From Gallionellaceae bacterium (GTDB lineage Bacteria; Pseudomonadota; Gammaproteobacteria; Burkholderiales; Gallionellaceae): a stretch of 7,161 nucleotides of DNA. The DNA lies in the NCBI GenBank assembly GCA_031277195.1, contig JAITMU010000114.1, positions 1 to 7,161 on the forward strand. Reading direction: 5' to 3'. The notes under the pieces were generated by a model. The model worked only from the letters and a program-made list of their open reading frames with translations. It was not told the origin of the DNA and searched no databases. How positions within the stretch are numbered: the stretch's first letter is position 1; each line of letters begins with the position of its first letter. A program made the position numbers and the translations under genes. Below, in pieces: positions 1 through 5,966 of the stretch.

Positions 1-1
1 A

Positions 2-364
2 TCGCCGGTGCCAGCCGGGATGCCGGTTCCCGTGAGCGCGACGGAAGGGGAGCTGTTCGTCATTGACGATCTGCTGATCGACACGCCCTCGCGCACGACG
101 CTGATTCCGGTCAAGGGCGATTCGATGATGGATGCGGGCATTCATAACGGCGATGTCGCCGTGGTGGAAAAACGCCCCACCGCCAACATCGGCGACATCG
201 TTGTTGCCATCGTGGACGACGAATTCACCTTGAAAACGCTGGATCGCGAACGAGGAAAATTCATCCTGCGTCCGGCCAATCCCGCTTATCCGGTCATTCG
301 TCCGCAAGGGACGCTGGAGATTTTTGGCGTGATGGTTGGGTTGGTGCGTAAATACCGGGCATAA
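2..364 (+). CDS. LexA/UmuD-like S24 family self-cleaving peptidase, 5' end outside window
   Basis: This is the C-terminal catalytic domain of a LexA/UmuD-type protein (peptidase family S24), in which RecA filaments stimulate self-cleavage during DNA damage. The frame is open to the left edge, so the true start lies upstream; the GTG at 8 is only the first internal start codon. Numbering from that GTG, an Ala3-Gly4 pair fits the self-cleavage site. The nucleophile Ser39 sits in GDSMMDAG and the general-base Lys76 in FTLKTL. The Ser-Lys distance of 37 equals that of E. coli LexA and UmuD, and the Gly-Ser distance of 35 matches UmuD. The end, EIFGVMVGLVRKYRA, resembles UmuD (DVFGVVIHVVK). No DNA-binding domain is visible because of the truncation, so a LexA-like repressor and UmuD cannot be separated by domain. 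No umuC follows: the next gene is convergent copB, 11 bases away. That leans against a umuDC operon. Family call is firm, the exact name is not. Confidence -1.
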   Translation, partial: SPVPAGMPVPVSATEGELFVIDDLLIDTPSRTTLIPVKGDSMMDAGIHNGDVAVVEKRPTANIGDIVVAIVDDEFTLKTLDRERGKFILRPANPAYPVIRPQGTLEIFGVMVGLVRKYRA

Positions 365-375
365 AACGCGCCGCA

Positions 376-1233
376 CTAAAACCAGAACCTCACCCCCGCC
401 AGCCATTGCAACTGTCGCGTTGATCCGCCGTCGGCGCGAACATAATCCGCCGTCGTCCCATAGTTCCCCGACCATTCCACGCCGACATAAGGCGCGAATT
501 CGCGATGGCATTCGCAGCGCAGTCGCAGGCCTGCGGAGACTTCCGCCAGGCCGCTGCCCAGGCGTCGCACAGGGTCGTTCTGGCCGTATAACTGGACTTC
601 CACTTCCGGTTCGAGGATCAGTTGCTGGCTGAACAGCAGTTCGTAACTGGCTTCAAGACGTAACGCGGTGCGACCGCCGCTGCCGACGTAGGCCGTGGTT
701 TCCAGTTCAAACCAGTACGGCGCAAGCCCCGCAATGCCGACCGCCAGCCATTGACGATCAGCAGATGCGCCCGCGTCCAGCCGCGCGCCCAACTGCACAT
801 CCCAGTAAGGCGCGATGGCGTGACCCCATAACAACTCCGAGCGGGATTCCTGCAATTTCCCCTTTGCGACATCACCTTCGGCTTTCACGACCAGGCGGTC
901 ATAGGTGGTGCCGTACCAGGCTTGCAAATCATAAGCAGTGCTGTCATCGCCATGCCGGGTAAATTGGCGTTCCAGTTTTTCGCCGAGCAGCGCTGAGAAC
1001 CGGTGTTCATCCATCAACATCAGCGGATGCGCGCCGGTCACTGCGTAATCGCCTTCGCCGCGCTTGAAACCGTCGGAATAAGCGTGCGGGTCGCGCGCAT
1101 CCGTTGGCGCAGAGTCGTCTTGCATGCGCATGTCGCCGTGATCCATCGCGGGCATATCCTGCGCGTGTGCCGCAATGCTGGAACCCAGGAGCAGCAACGC
1201 CGCCAGCATCCGAAAGTATTTTGTCGTCAGCAT
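376..1233 (-). CDS. copB: Copper resistance protein B, outer-membrane beta-barrel
   Basis: A 285-residue CopB/PcoB-family outer-membrane protein, which in known copper resistance systems acts with the periplasmic oxidase CopA. Residues 1-24 form a signal peptide (hydrophobic MLAALLLLGSSIA, then AHA and a likely cut before Gln25). The mature N-terminus is short and Met/His-rich (M27, M30, H32, M35, M37), as expected for copper binding. The rest alternates in a beta-strand pattern, includes the family-like stretch REFAPYVGVEW, and ends in Phe, the usual outer-membrane assembly signal. Length is close to E. coli PcoB (about 296). The ATG at 1233 lies 8 bases after the copA stop. No strong ribosome binding site is visible, so translation is probably coupled to copA. 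A GTG at 1245 overlapping the copA TGA as GTGA is a possible alternative start adding four residues. The open frame extends to 1422 but that part overlaps copA. An unusual Cys-Glu-Cys-His lies at residues 240-243. Confidence -1.
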   Translation of the reverse strand: MLTTKYFRMLAALLLLGSSIAAHAQDMPAMDHGDMRMQDDSAPTDARDPHAYSDGFKRGEGDYAVTGAHPLMLMDEHRFSALLGEKLERQFTRHGDDSTAYDLQAWYGTTYDRLVVKAEGDVAKGKLQESRSELLWGHAIAPYWDVQLGARLDAGASADRQWLAVGIAGLAPYWFELETTAYVGSGGRTALRLEASYELLFSQQLILEPEVEVQLYGQNDPVRRLGSGLAEVSAGLRLRCECHREFAPYVGVEWSGNYGTTADYVRADGGSTRQLQWLAGVRFWF

Positions 1234-1241
1234 GTTCACGC

Positions 1242-3014
1242 TCACGACACCAGGACTTCGCGGAACATGCCCGCATCCATGTGCATCATCAGATGGCAAT
1301 GCCATGCCCAGCGCCCCAGCGCGTCTGCGGTCACGAGAAAGCTGATGCGTTGCGCGGGTTGCACCGGCAGCGTGTGCCGCCGCGCGAGAAAATCTCCGTC
1401 GGGCGTTTCCAGTTCGCTCCACATTCCATGCAAATGCATCGGGTGCGTCATCATGGTGTCGTTATGCAGAATCACGCGCAGGCGTTCGCCGTGACGGAAA
1501 TGCACCGGCGTCGATTGACCAAACTCCAGGCCGTCCATCGACCAACTGTATCGCGCCATGTTGCCGGTGAGATGCAACTCGATTTCGCGTTCAGCGCCTC
1601 TGTCGTTCAGCGGGCCGGATGGCGTATGCAAATCGGCCAGCGTCAACACGCGCCGTCCGTTGTTGCGCAGGCCAATGCCGGGGTCGTCGAGATTGGTGCG
1701 CGGCATATCCACGCGCATGTCGGTACTCGCGCCGTACTCGGTGCGCGCGTGACGCACGGTTTGTGATGGAACAGCGAGGGCAGGATGTTCGTGTTCCATC
1801 ATCATCATGTCCTCGTCCGACATGCCGGACATGGCATCGTGATCCATTTCCATCCCGCCCATCATGTCCGCCATGCCCAGCCATTCAACCGGATCCGGCG
1901 TCGGCACCGGCGCTTCCAGTCCTGCGCGCACCGCCAGCGTGGCGCGCGCGTAGCCGGAGCGATCCAGCGATTGCGCGAAAACGGTGTAGGCGTCGTCTTG
2001 CGGTTCCACGATCACGTCCACGGTTTCGCCGGGGCCAAAGCGGAATTCATCCACCGTCACCGGCTCGACATCCACGCCATCGACATGCACCACCTTGAGC
2101 TTCAAGCCGGGAATCCGCACGTCGTAGAAGGTGTGCCCCGCGCCATTGATCATGCGCAAGCGCACGCGCTCGCCGGGACGGAACAGCGCCGTCCAGTTGC
2201 CCGCAGGCGTGACGCCATTGACGAGATAGGTCAACGTCTGCGCGGAGAGATCGGCCAGATCGGTCGGGCTCATGCGCATCTCGTGCCACATCTTGCGTTT
2301 GCTGATGGCCGCCCCCAGACCCTCGCGCGCCGCGTCGCGGAAAAAATCCGGCACCGTGGGCTGGATGTAGTTGTAGTAATCGCTTTGCACTTTGAGCTTG
2401 GCAAAAATCCGCATCGCATCTTCATCCGTCCAGTCGGAAAAGAGCAGCACATGCTCGCGATCTGCGCGCAAGGTTTCAGCGCCAGCGGGATCAATGATGA
2501 TCGCGCCATACATGCCGGTATTTTCCTGAAAGCCGGAATGCGAGTGATACCAGTACGTTCCGCTTTGCCGCACCTTGAAACGATAGGTGAACGTCTCTCC
2601 CGGCGCGATGCCGCCAAAGCTGATGCCGGGCACGCCGTCCATCTGGTAGGGCAGGAGGATGCCATGCCAGTGCAGGGAGGTCGTCTCCCGCAGCCGGTTC
2701 GTCACGCGGATGGTGACGGTTTCGCCTTCGCGCCAGCGCAGCGTGGGCGCGGGCAGGGAACCGTTGATCGTGGTCGCCATGCCGGGCATGCCGGTGAAAT
2801 TCACCGGAGATTCCGCGACCGTCAAATCGAATTCATTACCGCGCAATACCGGCGCGGTGCCGTGAGCAATCTGCATGTCTTGCGCCCACACGCGCAGGGC
2901 GGAGGTTGATAGCGCGGTGAGCACGCCGCCAGCGGCCAAGCCTTGCACAAATCGGCGGCGACCCGGGTTGGCGGGAGGGAAAAGCGGGTGATGTGGCATG
3001 GCTTGGAGAGGCAT
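1242..3014 (-). CDS. copA: Copper resistance protein A, Tat-exported multicopper oxidase
   Basis: A 590-residue multicopper oxidase of the CopA/PcoA family, which oxidises Cu(I) and binds copper in the periplasm. A twin-arginine signal is visible (RRRFVQGL at 19-26, a hydrophobic stretch, VWAQ at 42-45). All four copper-ligand motifs are present: HWHG at 115-118, HSH at 157-159, HPMHLHG at 524-530 and WHCHLMMHMDAGM at 571-583. These give type-1 ligands His524, Cys573, His578 and Met583. A Met/His-rich insert at 381-410 holds 11 Met and 3 His, typical of CopA. The length fits the family (about 600). The ATG at 3014 is chosen because GGGAG (3020-3024, minus strand) lies 5 bases upstream; the next ATG at 2999 has no such site. 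The gene follows ppk2 by 35 bases and precedes copB by 8. No copper-sensing regulator (CopRS, CueR) is inside the window. Confidence -1.
   Translation of the reverse strand: MPLQAMPHHPLFPPANPGRRRFVQGLAAGGVLTALSTSALRVWAQDMQIAHGTAPVLRGNEFDLTVAESPVNFTGMPGMATTINGSLPAPTLRWREGETVTIRVTNRLRETTSLHWHGILLPYQMDGVPGISFGGIAPGETFTYRFKVRQSGTYWYHSHSGFQENTGMYGAIIIDPAGAETLRADREHVLLFSDWTDEDAMRIFAKLKVQSDYYNYIQPTVPDFFRDAAREGLGAAISKRKMWHEMRMSPTDLADLSAQTLTYLVNGVTPAGNWTALFRPGERVRLRMINGAGHTFYDVRIPGLKLKVVHVDGVDVEPVTVDEFRFGPGETVDVIVEPQDDAYTVFAQSLDRSGYARATLAVRAGLEAPVPTPDPVEWLGMADMMGGMEMDHDAMSGMSDEDMMMMEHEHPALAVPSQTVRHARTEYGASTDMRVDMPRTNLDDPGIGLRNNGRRVLTLADLHTPSGPLNDRGAEREIELHLTGNMARYSWSMDGLEFGQSTPVHFRHGERLRVILHNDTMMTHPMHLHGMWSELETPDGDFLARRHTLPVQPAQRISFLVTADALGRWAWHCHLMMHMDAGMFREVLVS
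1785..1874 (-). other. Met/His-rich copper-binding segment of CopA
   Basis: Codons 381-410 of copA encode a stretch with 11 Met (381, 384, 385, 388, 390, 395, 398, 403-406), His392, His408, His410 and many Asp/Glu. It lies between the second and third cupredoxin regions, where CopA/PcoA proteins carry methionine-rich repeats proposed to bind several copper ions. The classical Pseudomonas octapeptide repeat is not regular here; the segment ends in a run of four Met. Copper binding is inferred from composition and family. Confidence -1.
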
Positions 3015-3015
3015 C

Positions 3016-3035
3016 CTTTCTCCCGTGCGGGAAAG
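3016..3035 (-). promoter_or_regulatory. Hairpin covering the copA ribosome binding site
   Basis: In the 35-base gap between ppk2 and copA, CTTTC (3016-3020) pairs with GAAAG (3031-3035) and CCG (3023-3025) with CGG (3028-3030), with a two-base bulge and a tight loop. On the minus-strand transcript the Shine-Dalgarno GGGAG of copA lies in one strand of this stem, so folding would mask it. Translation reading through ppk2 could open it. The structure is small and its effect is inferred. Confidence -1.
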
Positions 3036-3049
3036 AGGCAGAGAAAAAA

Positions 3050-3940
3050 CTATGCGTTGGATTTGAGCAAGTCCGACCCGCGACCAAGAATATCGTTGTC
3101 AATCTCGCCGATGGCTTGTTTGTCTTTATCGTCGTAATCCAGCGCATTCAGCATGTGCTGGATTATATTGAGCCGCGCGCGCCGCTTGTCGTTGGCGCGC
3201 ACGACCGTCCATGGCGCGTTATCGGTGTGCGTCTTTTCCATCAGGGCATCGCGCCTGTCCGTGTAGTCGTCCCACTTCTTCAACGCCGCAATGTCCATGT
3301 CCGACAGCTTCCAGATTTTCAGCGGATCGTGGCGTCGCTCGTGAAAGCGTTTGAGCTGCATCTCCTGGCCGATGTCGAGCCAGAACTTGAAGAAATAAAT
3401 GCCCTCGTCAACGATCAGATTTTCAAAATGCGGCACGGCTTCCATGAATGCCTTGTATTGTTTCTCCGTGCAAAATCCCATCACCGGTTCCACCACCGCG
3501 CGGTTGTACCAGGAACGGTTGAACAGCACGATCTCGCCCGATGTCGGGAAGTGTTCAACATAGCGCTGGAAATACCACTGGCCGGTTTCCGTGGTCGTGG
3601 GTTTGTCGAGCGCGACGGCGCGGGTGTAGCGGGGGTTCATGTTGGCCTGAATCGCGCTGATCGCGCCATCCTTGCCCGCAGCGTCGCGGCCTTCAAACAA
3701 GGCCATCAAACGCTTTCCCGTGTGTTTCATCCAGAATTGCGCCTTCACCAACTCGATTTGCAGCAGTCGCAACGCCTGTTCGTACTTGTCCTCATCCAGC
3801 TTGTTTTTGTAGGGAAAGCCGCCGGACGCGAGGTCGGCTTTATCGACCCAGTTGGGCAGGACAGGATCGTCAATATCGAAGCGATGTTTTTTGCCGCTGA
3901 TCTCAAGGATGACCGCGCGACTGAGATGGTTGGTTGGCAT
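3050..3940 (-). CDS. ppk2: Polyphosphate kinase 2 family protein (PPK2)
   Basis: A cytoplasmic 296-residue single-domain PPK2, which transfers phosphate between polyphosphate and nucleotides (usually making NTP from NDP, or NDP from NMP depending on subclass). The P-loop is [11 protein letters not shown] at 82-92 (Lys90). The second family motif, [18 protein letters not shown], is at 139-156. [17 protein letters not shown] (210-226) and [19 protein letters not shown] (242-260) are also characteristic of the family. The length and the N-terminal leader ([17 protein letters not shown] at 15-31) suit the one-domain class I group that acts mainly on nucleoside diphosphates; that assignment is tentative. 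The frame runs upstream to a TTG at 3997, with ATGs at 3982 and 3940. None has a clear ribosome binding site. I chose 3940 because [18 protein letters not shown] looks like a normal PPK2 N-terminus. The gene is first in a probable operon with copA and copB. Confidence -1.
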   Translation of the reverse strand: MPTNHLSRAVILEISGKKHRFDIDDPVLPNWVDKADLASGGFPYKNKLDEDKYEQALRLLQIELVKAQFWMKHTGKRLMALFEGRDAAGKDGAISAIQANMNPRYTRAVALDKPTTTETGQWYFQRYVEHFPTSGEIVLFNRSWYNRAVVEPVMGFCTEKQYKAFMEAVPHFENLIVDEGIYFFKFWLDIGQEMQLKRFHERRHDPLKIWKLSDMDIAALKKWDDYTDRRDALMEKTHTDNAPWTVVRANDKRRARLNIIQHMLNALDYDDKDKQAIGEIDNDILGRGSDLLKSNA

Positions 3941-4012
3941 GAAAAGACGGCAGGAAAGGTGTCGAGGGATGGTGCAAAACATTTGGAGGGTTGTCAATAA
4001 ATCTTGAAAAAA

Positions 4013-4115
4013 CCCATCCCCACCCTAACCCTCCCCTTGAAGGGGAGGGGACTTTCGCGCTTCGCTTTTTCATTCCTTCCCTCCCCTTCAAGGGGAGGGT
4101 TAGGGTGGGGATGGG
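4013..4115. repeat. REPIN-like element 1: perfect 37-base inverted repeat with hairpin arms
   Basis: Arms at 4013-4049 and 4079-4115 are exact reverse complements over all 37 bases, separated by 29 bases. Each arm is a hairpin plus a tail. The left-arm hairpin is CCCTCCCCTT (4029-4038), G, then AAGGGGAGGG (4040-4049), and the tails (TTAGGGTGGGGATGGG on the right) point outward. This CCCTAACCCTCCCC-type sequence is a widespread intergenic repeat style in proteobacteria. Two inverted hairpin units form the REPIN layout mobilised by RAYT transposases in other genomes; no such transposase is in the window. It fills most of the divergent gap between ppk2 and the permease gene. Confidence -1.
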
Positions 4116-4151
4116 TGTCCCCCAAAGCCGGCACCCAGATGTTTACAAGGG

Positions 4152-4157
4152 TAGAAT
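4152..4157 (+). promoter_or_regulatory. Possible -10 box of a leaderless permease transcript
   Basis: TAGAAT matches the sigma-70 -10 consensus at 5 of 6 positions and ends 6 bases before the ATG at 4164. Transcription would then start at or next to the start codon. No clear Shine-Dalgarno sits at normal spacing and no good -35 box is visible around 4128-4134. The call rests on one hexamer, so confidence is low. Confidence -1.
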
Positions 4158-4163
4158 ACCCGC

Positions 4164-5393
4164 ATGATACTCACCATCTTCTGTCTGGTTTACCTCGCGC
4201 TTGCCATTGGACATTTACCCGGATTCCGGCTGGACAGAACCGGCGCGGCGATGGTGGGCGCGATGTTGTTGCTCGTGTTCGGATACATCACGCCAGCCGA
4301 AGCCTGGGACGCCATTGATTATCCGACCATCGGTTTGCTGTTCGGCCTGATGGTGATCTCCGCCGCGTTCAAGGTCGCGGGCTTCTATGATCGCGTCGCC
4401 TGGAAAATCGGCAGCTTCGATGTCGGCCCCAAAACATTGCTGGCCATCGTCATCGCGGTTTCCGGCGGTTTGTCGGCGCTGCTGACCAACGATGTGATCG
4501 TGCTGGCGATGACACCGATGTTTTGCGCCATCTGTCAGGCGCGCCGATTGAATCCCGTGCCTTTCCTGCTTGCGTTCTGCTACGCGGCCAATATCGGCGC
4601 AGCCGCAACGCTGATTGGCAGCCCGCAAAACATGATCGCGGTCGAAGCCTTGCGCGTCTCGTTCGTCGGACTGGCGGCGGTGGCGCTGGTGCCGGTCATC
4701 ATCAGCCTGCCGCTGATCTGGGTCGTCATGGTTTGGTTGTATCGCGGGCAGTGGCATCTCGCGGAGGCGACGGATGCGCCGCTGCCGAGCGTGCCGCCGA
4801 CGGGATATAGCCAGGCGGAAACGCTGCAAGCCGCGCTGGTTGCCACCGCGGTTGTCATCGCCTTCATCGTCACCGATTGGCCGCACATGCTGGTCGCAAT
4901 GGCGGGCGCGAGTTTTTTGCTGGTCAGTCGCCGCTATGCCTCGGACGACATGATCAGCGAAGTGGACGGCAATCTGATTCTGTTGCTGTTCGGCCTGTTC
5001 GTCGTCAATGCGGCGCTGGCGACCACCGGCATTCCGCAGGAAGCGCTGGGCTACATGCGCGACGCCGGTTTTGATCTGCGCGAACCGGTGTCCATGATGG
5101 CGATCATGTCCGTGCTGAGCAACATCATCGGCAACAATCCCGCCGTGATGCTGGTGATGCCGTTGCTTGGCGGCGCGGAACACGCCAACGCGCTCGGCGC
5201 GGCCATCACCATCGGCACGGGCTTCGCATCGAACGCGCTGATCTTTGGCAGTCTGGCCGGCATCATCGTCACCGAAGAAAGCCGCCGGAGCGGCGTCGTG
5301 ATCAGTTTCAGGGATTTCTCACGGGCGGGCGTGCCCGTTGCGGTGTTGAGCTTGCTGGTGGCGGCGGGATGGATGCTGTATCTGGGATACTGA
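4164..5393 (+). CDS. Inner-membrane permease, ArsB/NhaD/SLC13 (ion transporter) superfamily
   Basis: A 409-residue polytopic membrane protein with about 10-11 hydrophobic segments, starting right at the N-terminus (MILTIFCLVYLALAIGHLPG). It has the two-half architecture of the ArsB/NhaD/SLC13 superfamily. In the first half, LSALLTNDVIVLAMTPM (103-119) and NIGAAATLIGSPQNM (143-157) match the helix-break substrate and ion motifs. In the second half, SNIIGNNPAVMLVMP (319-333) is the matching motif. A hydrophilic loop near 195-220 separates the halves. The size resembles ArsB- and YbiR-type members. Substrate cannot be read from sequence: arsenite, dicarboxylate, sulfate and Na+/H+ exchange all occur in related families, and no arsenic genes are nearby. 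The gene stands alone, divergent from ppk2, with a terminator 9 bases after its stop. The ATG at 4164 is the only start that keeps the first membrane segment. Confidence -1.
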   Translation: MILTIFCLVYLALAIGHLPGFRLDRTGAAMVGAMLLLVFGYITPAEAWDAIDYPTIGLLFGLMVISAAFKVAGFYDRVAWKIGSFDVGPKTLLAIVIAVSGGLSALLTNDVIVLAMTPMFCAICQARRLNPVPFLLAFCYAANIGAAATLIGSPQNMIAVEALRVSFVGLAAVALVPVIISLPLIWVVMVWLYRGQWHLAEATDAPLPSVPPTGYSQAETLQAALVATAVVIAFIVTDWPHMLVAMAGASFLLVSRRYASDDMISEVDGNLILLLFGLFVVNAALATTGIPQEALGYMRDAGFDLREPVSMMAIMSVLSNIIGNNPAVMLVMPLLGGAEHANALGAAITIGTGFASNALIFGSLAGIIVTEESRRSGVVISFRDFSRAGVPVAVLSLLVAAGWMLYLGY

Positions 5394-5402
5394 GCCACAA
5401 AT

Positions 5403-5433
5403 AAAAATCGCTCCCGAAGGAGCGATTTTTTTT
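5403..5433. terminator. Bidirectional rho-independent terminator
   Basis: A perfect 12-base stem (AAAAATCGCTCC at 5403-5414 with GGAGCGATTTTT at 5419-5430) encloses a CGAA loop and is followed by eight T in the plus direction (5426-5433). On the minus strand the loop reads TTCG closed by C-G, the very stable cUUCGg tetraloop, followed by five T. It therefore serves both the permease (stop at 5393) and the small minus-strand gene (stop at 5446). Confidence -1.
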
Positions 5434-5445
5434 GGGCAGTCGTGC

Positions 5446-5547
5446 TTAGTTGCCGCTCTTTCTTTCGCTGCTGATGCGGCTGTCTTCCATGATGAGCATG
5501 AACGCAGCGAACAAAGGAATACCGATGATGATAGCGATGCCTTCCAT
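5446..5547 (-). CDS. Small single-pass membrane protein, 33 residues, unknown function
   Basis: The predicted protein has one hydrophobic helix (GIAIIIGIPLFAAFMLIM, residues 3-20) and a short charged tail, EDSRISSERKSGN. The start at 5547 is supported by a near-ideal ribosome binding site, GGAGAGGAG at 5556-5564, 8 bases upstream. The frame continues to 5631 upstream, but that part lacks such a site and reads like noncoding sequence. A strong terminator begins 12 bases after the stop. A good ribosome binding site, a membrane helix and a dedicated terminator together argue for a real gene. Small proteins of this kind often assist respiratory or transport complexes (CydX, KdpF and CcoS are examples of the type), but I see no sequence match to any of them. 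Function is unknown. Confidence -1.
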   Translation of the reverse strand: MEGIAIIIGIPLFAAFMLIMEDSRISSERKSGN

Positions 5548-5555
5548 GTGTGAAT

Positions 5556-5564
5556 CTCCTCTCC
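5556..5564 (-). promoter_or_regulatory. Strong ribosome binding site of the 33-residue protein
   Basis: GGAGAGGAG on the minus strand, 8 bases before the ATG at 5547. It is the best Shine-Dalgarno match in the window and fixes the start of the small gene. Confidence -1.
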
Positions 5565-5665
5565 GAAAAATTTTACAGTTCACTATGTAGCAGGGGCGCT
5601 TGAATGAGTTGCACATACAAGCAGGCCGCACTGTAACACGAATTTCCCGAGTAAAACAGTAGACA

Positions 5666-5693
5666 ATTCCCCTATTTCATTGAAGGGAATAGG
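5666..5693. repeat. Two overlapping, mutually exclusive small inverted repeats
   Basis: ATTCCC (5666-5671) can pair with GGGAAT (5685-5690), or CCTATT (5671-5676) with AATAGG (5688-5693). Both stems are 6 bases and share sequence, so only one can form. It could be an operator or a chance structure; no regulator is known to bind it. Confidence -1.
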
Positions 5694-5759
5694 CTTTTAT
5701 GAAATTATGTTGGGGTTTATTACGTTTGGTTTGATAACCCGCCGTTCCGCGTCATCACT

Positions 5760-5962
5760 CCGTCATTCCCGCGCGGTTATCAAAATGCTCCAGCGTAGCC
5801 GGACAACAATGATTCCTTCCCCCGTTTACGGGGGAAGGTTAGGATGGGGGGGAAGTATTTATTCTCTTTGATTTTCTCCCCCCACCCCAACCCTCCCCCG
5901 CAAGCGGAGGAGGGGGCGGCTCATTTATTCCGGACAGCAGTGAGTGTTCGCTGGAATGACGG
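5760..5962. repeat. Flanking 10-base inverted repeat of the CGTCATTCC family
   Basis: CCGTCATTCC at 5760-5769 and GGAATGACGG at 5953-5962 are exact reverse complements 183 bases apart. CGTCATTCCCGCG-type ends belong to a common proteobacterial dispersed palindrome. Here the two ends surround REPIN-like element 2, suggesting an older repeat that was split or eroded. The right end lies 4 bases from the cytochrome stop codon. Confidence -1.
5815..5914. repeat. REPIN-like element 2: two hairpins with inward tails
   Basis: Hairpin A is CCTTCCCCCG (5815-5824), loop TTTA, CGGGGGAAGG (5829-5838), a perfect 10-base stem. Hairpin B is CCCTCCCCCGC (5891-5901), AA, GCGGAGGAGGG (5904-5914), 11 pairs with one mismatch. 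Tails TTAGGATGGGGGG (5839-5851) and CCCCCCACCCCAA (5878-5890) are reverse complements with two mismatches and face each other. The tail resembles that of element 1, while the stems differ in sequence yet keep their pairing. Confidence -1.
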
Positions 5963-5966
5963 CCGC

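Larger units (their letters stand above)
5548..5966. other. Gene-poor intergenic stretch with repeats
   Basis: About 420 bases between the small membrane protein gene and the cytochrome gene. The part near 5566-5720 is more AT-rich than its surroundings and should hold the promoter of the small gene. The remainder (5760-5962) is occupied by a REPIN-like element and flanking inverted-repeat remnants. No credible coding sequence is seen: a frame at 5680-5871 is made mostly of repeat sequence, and an ATG at 5699 gives only 11 codons. Confidence -1.

Noticed and set aside
1234..1422. N-terminal extension of the copB frame
   Set aside because: It overlaps copA coding sequence, lacks any signal peptide, and the true signal peptide starts at the ATG at 1233 (or possibly the GTG at 1245).
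1785..2909. Long open frame on the plus strand opposite copA (374 codons)
   Set aside because: It is antisense to a gene with full copper-oxidase motifs. Its His/Arg-rich product has no domain signature, as expected of a GC-rich shadow frame.
2993..4000. Long plus-strand frame opposite ppk2 (335 codons)
   Set aside because: It overlaps the whole PPK2 gene, which has clear motifs. The antisense product has none.
4013..4115. Element 1 as a rho-independent terminator
   Set aside because: The hairpins lack T-runs and lie between divergent gene starts, so termination is not the natural reading.
4215..5183. Long minus-strand frame opposite the permease (322 codons)
   Set aside because: Product is His/Gln/Arg/Asp-rich, the typical reverse of a hydrophobic membrane protein gene.
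5573..5636. 7-base inverted repeat TTACAGT/ACTGTAA upstream of the small gene
   Set aside because: Arms are short and 50 bases apart, so chance is a sufficient explanation. Noted only as a possible operator.
5699..5734. 11-codon frame from an ATG
   Set aside because: Too short, with no well-spaced ribosome binding site or conserved feature to support it.
5680..5871. 63-codon plus-strand frame
   Set aside because: It begins at TTG with no ribosome binding site, and its second half translates the REPIN-like hairpin.
4013..5914. CRISPR array
   Set aside because: There are no regularly spaced identical direct repeats; the repeats are paired, inverted hairpins.
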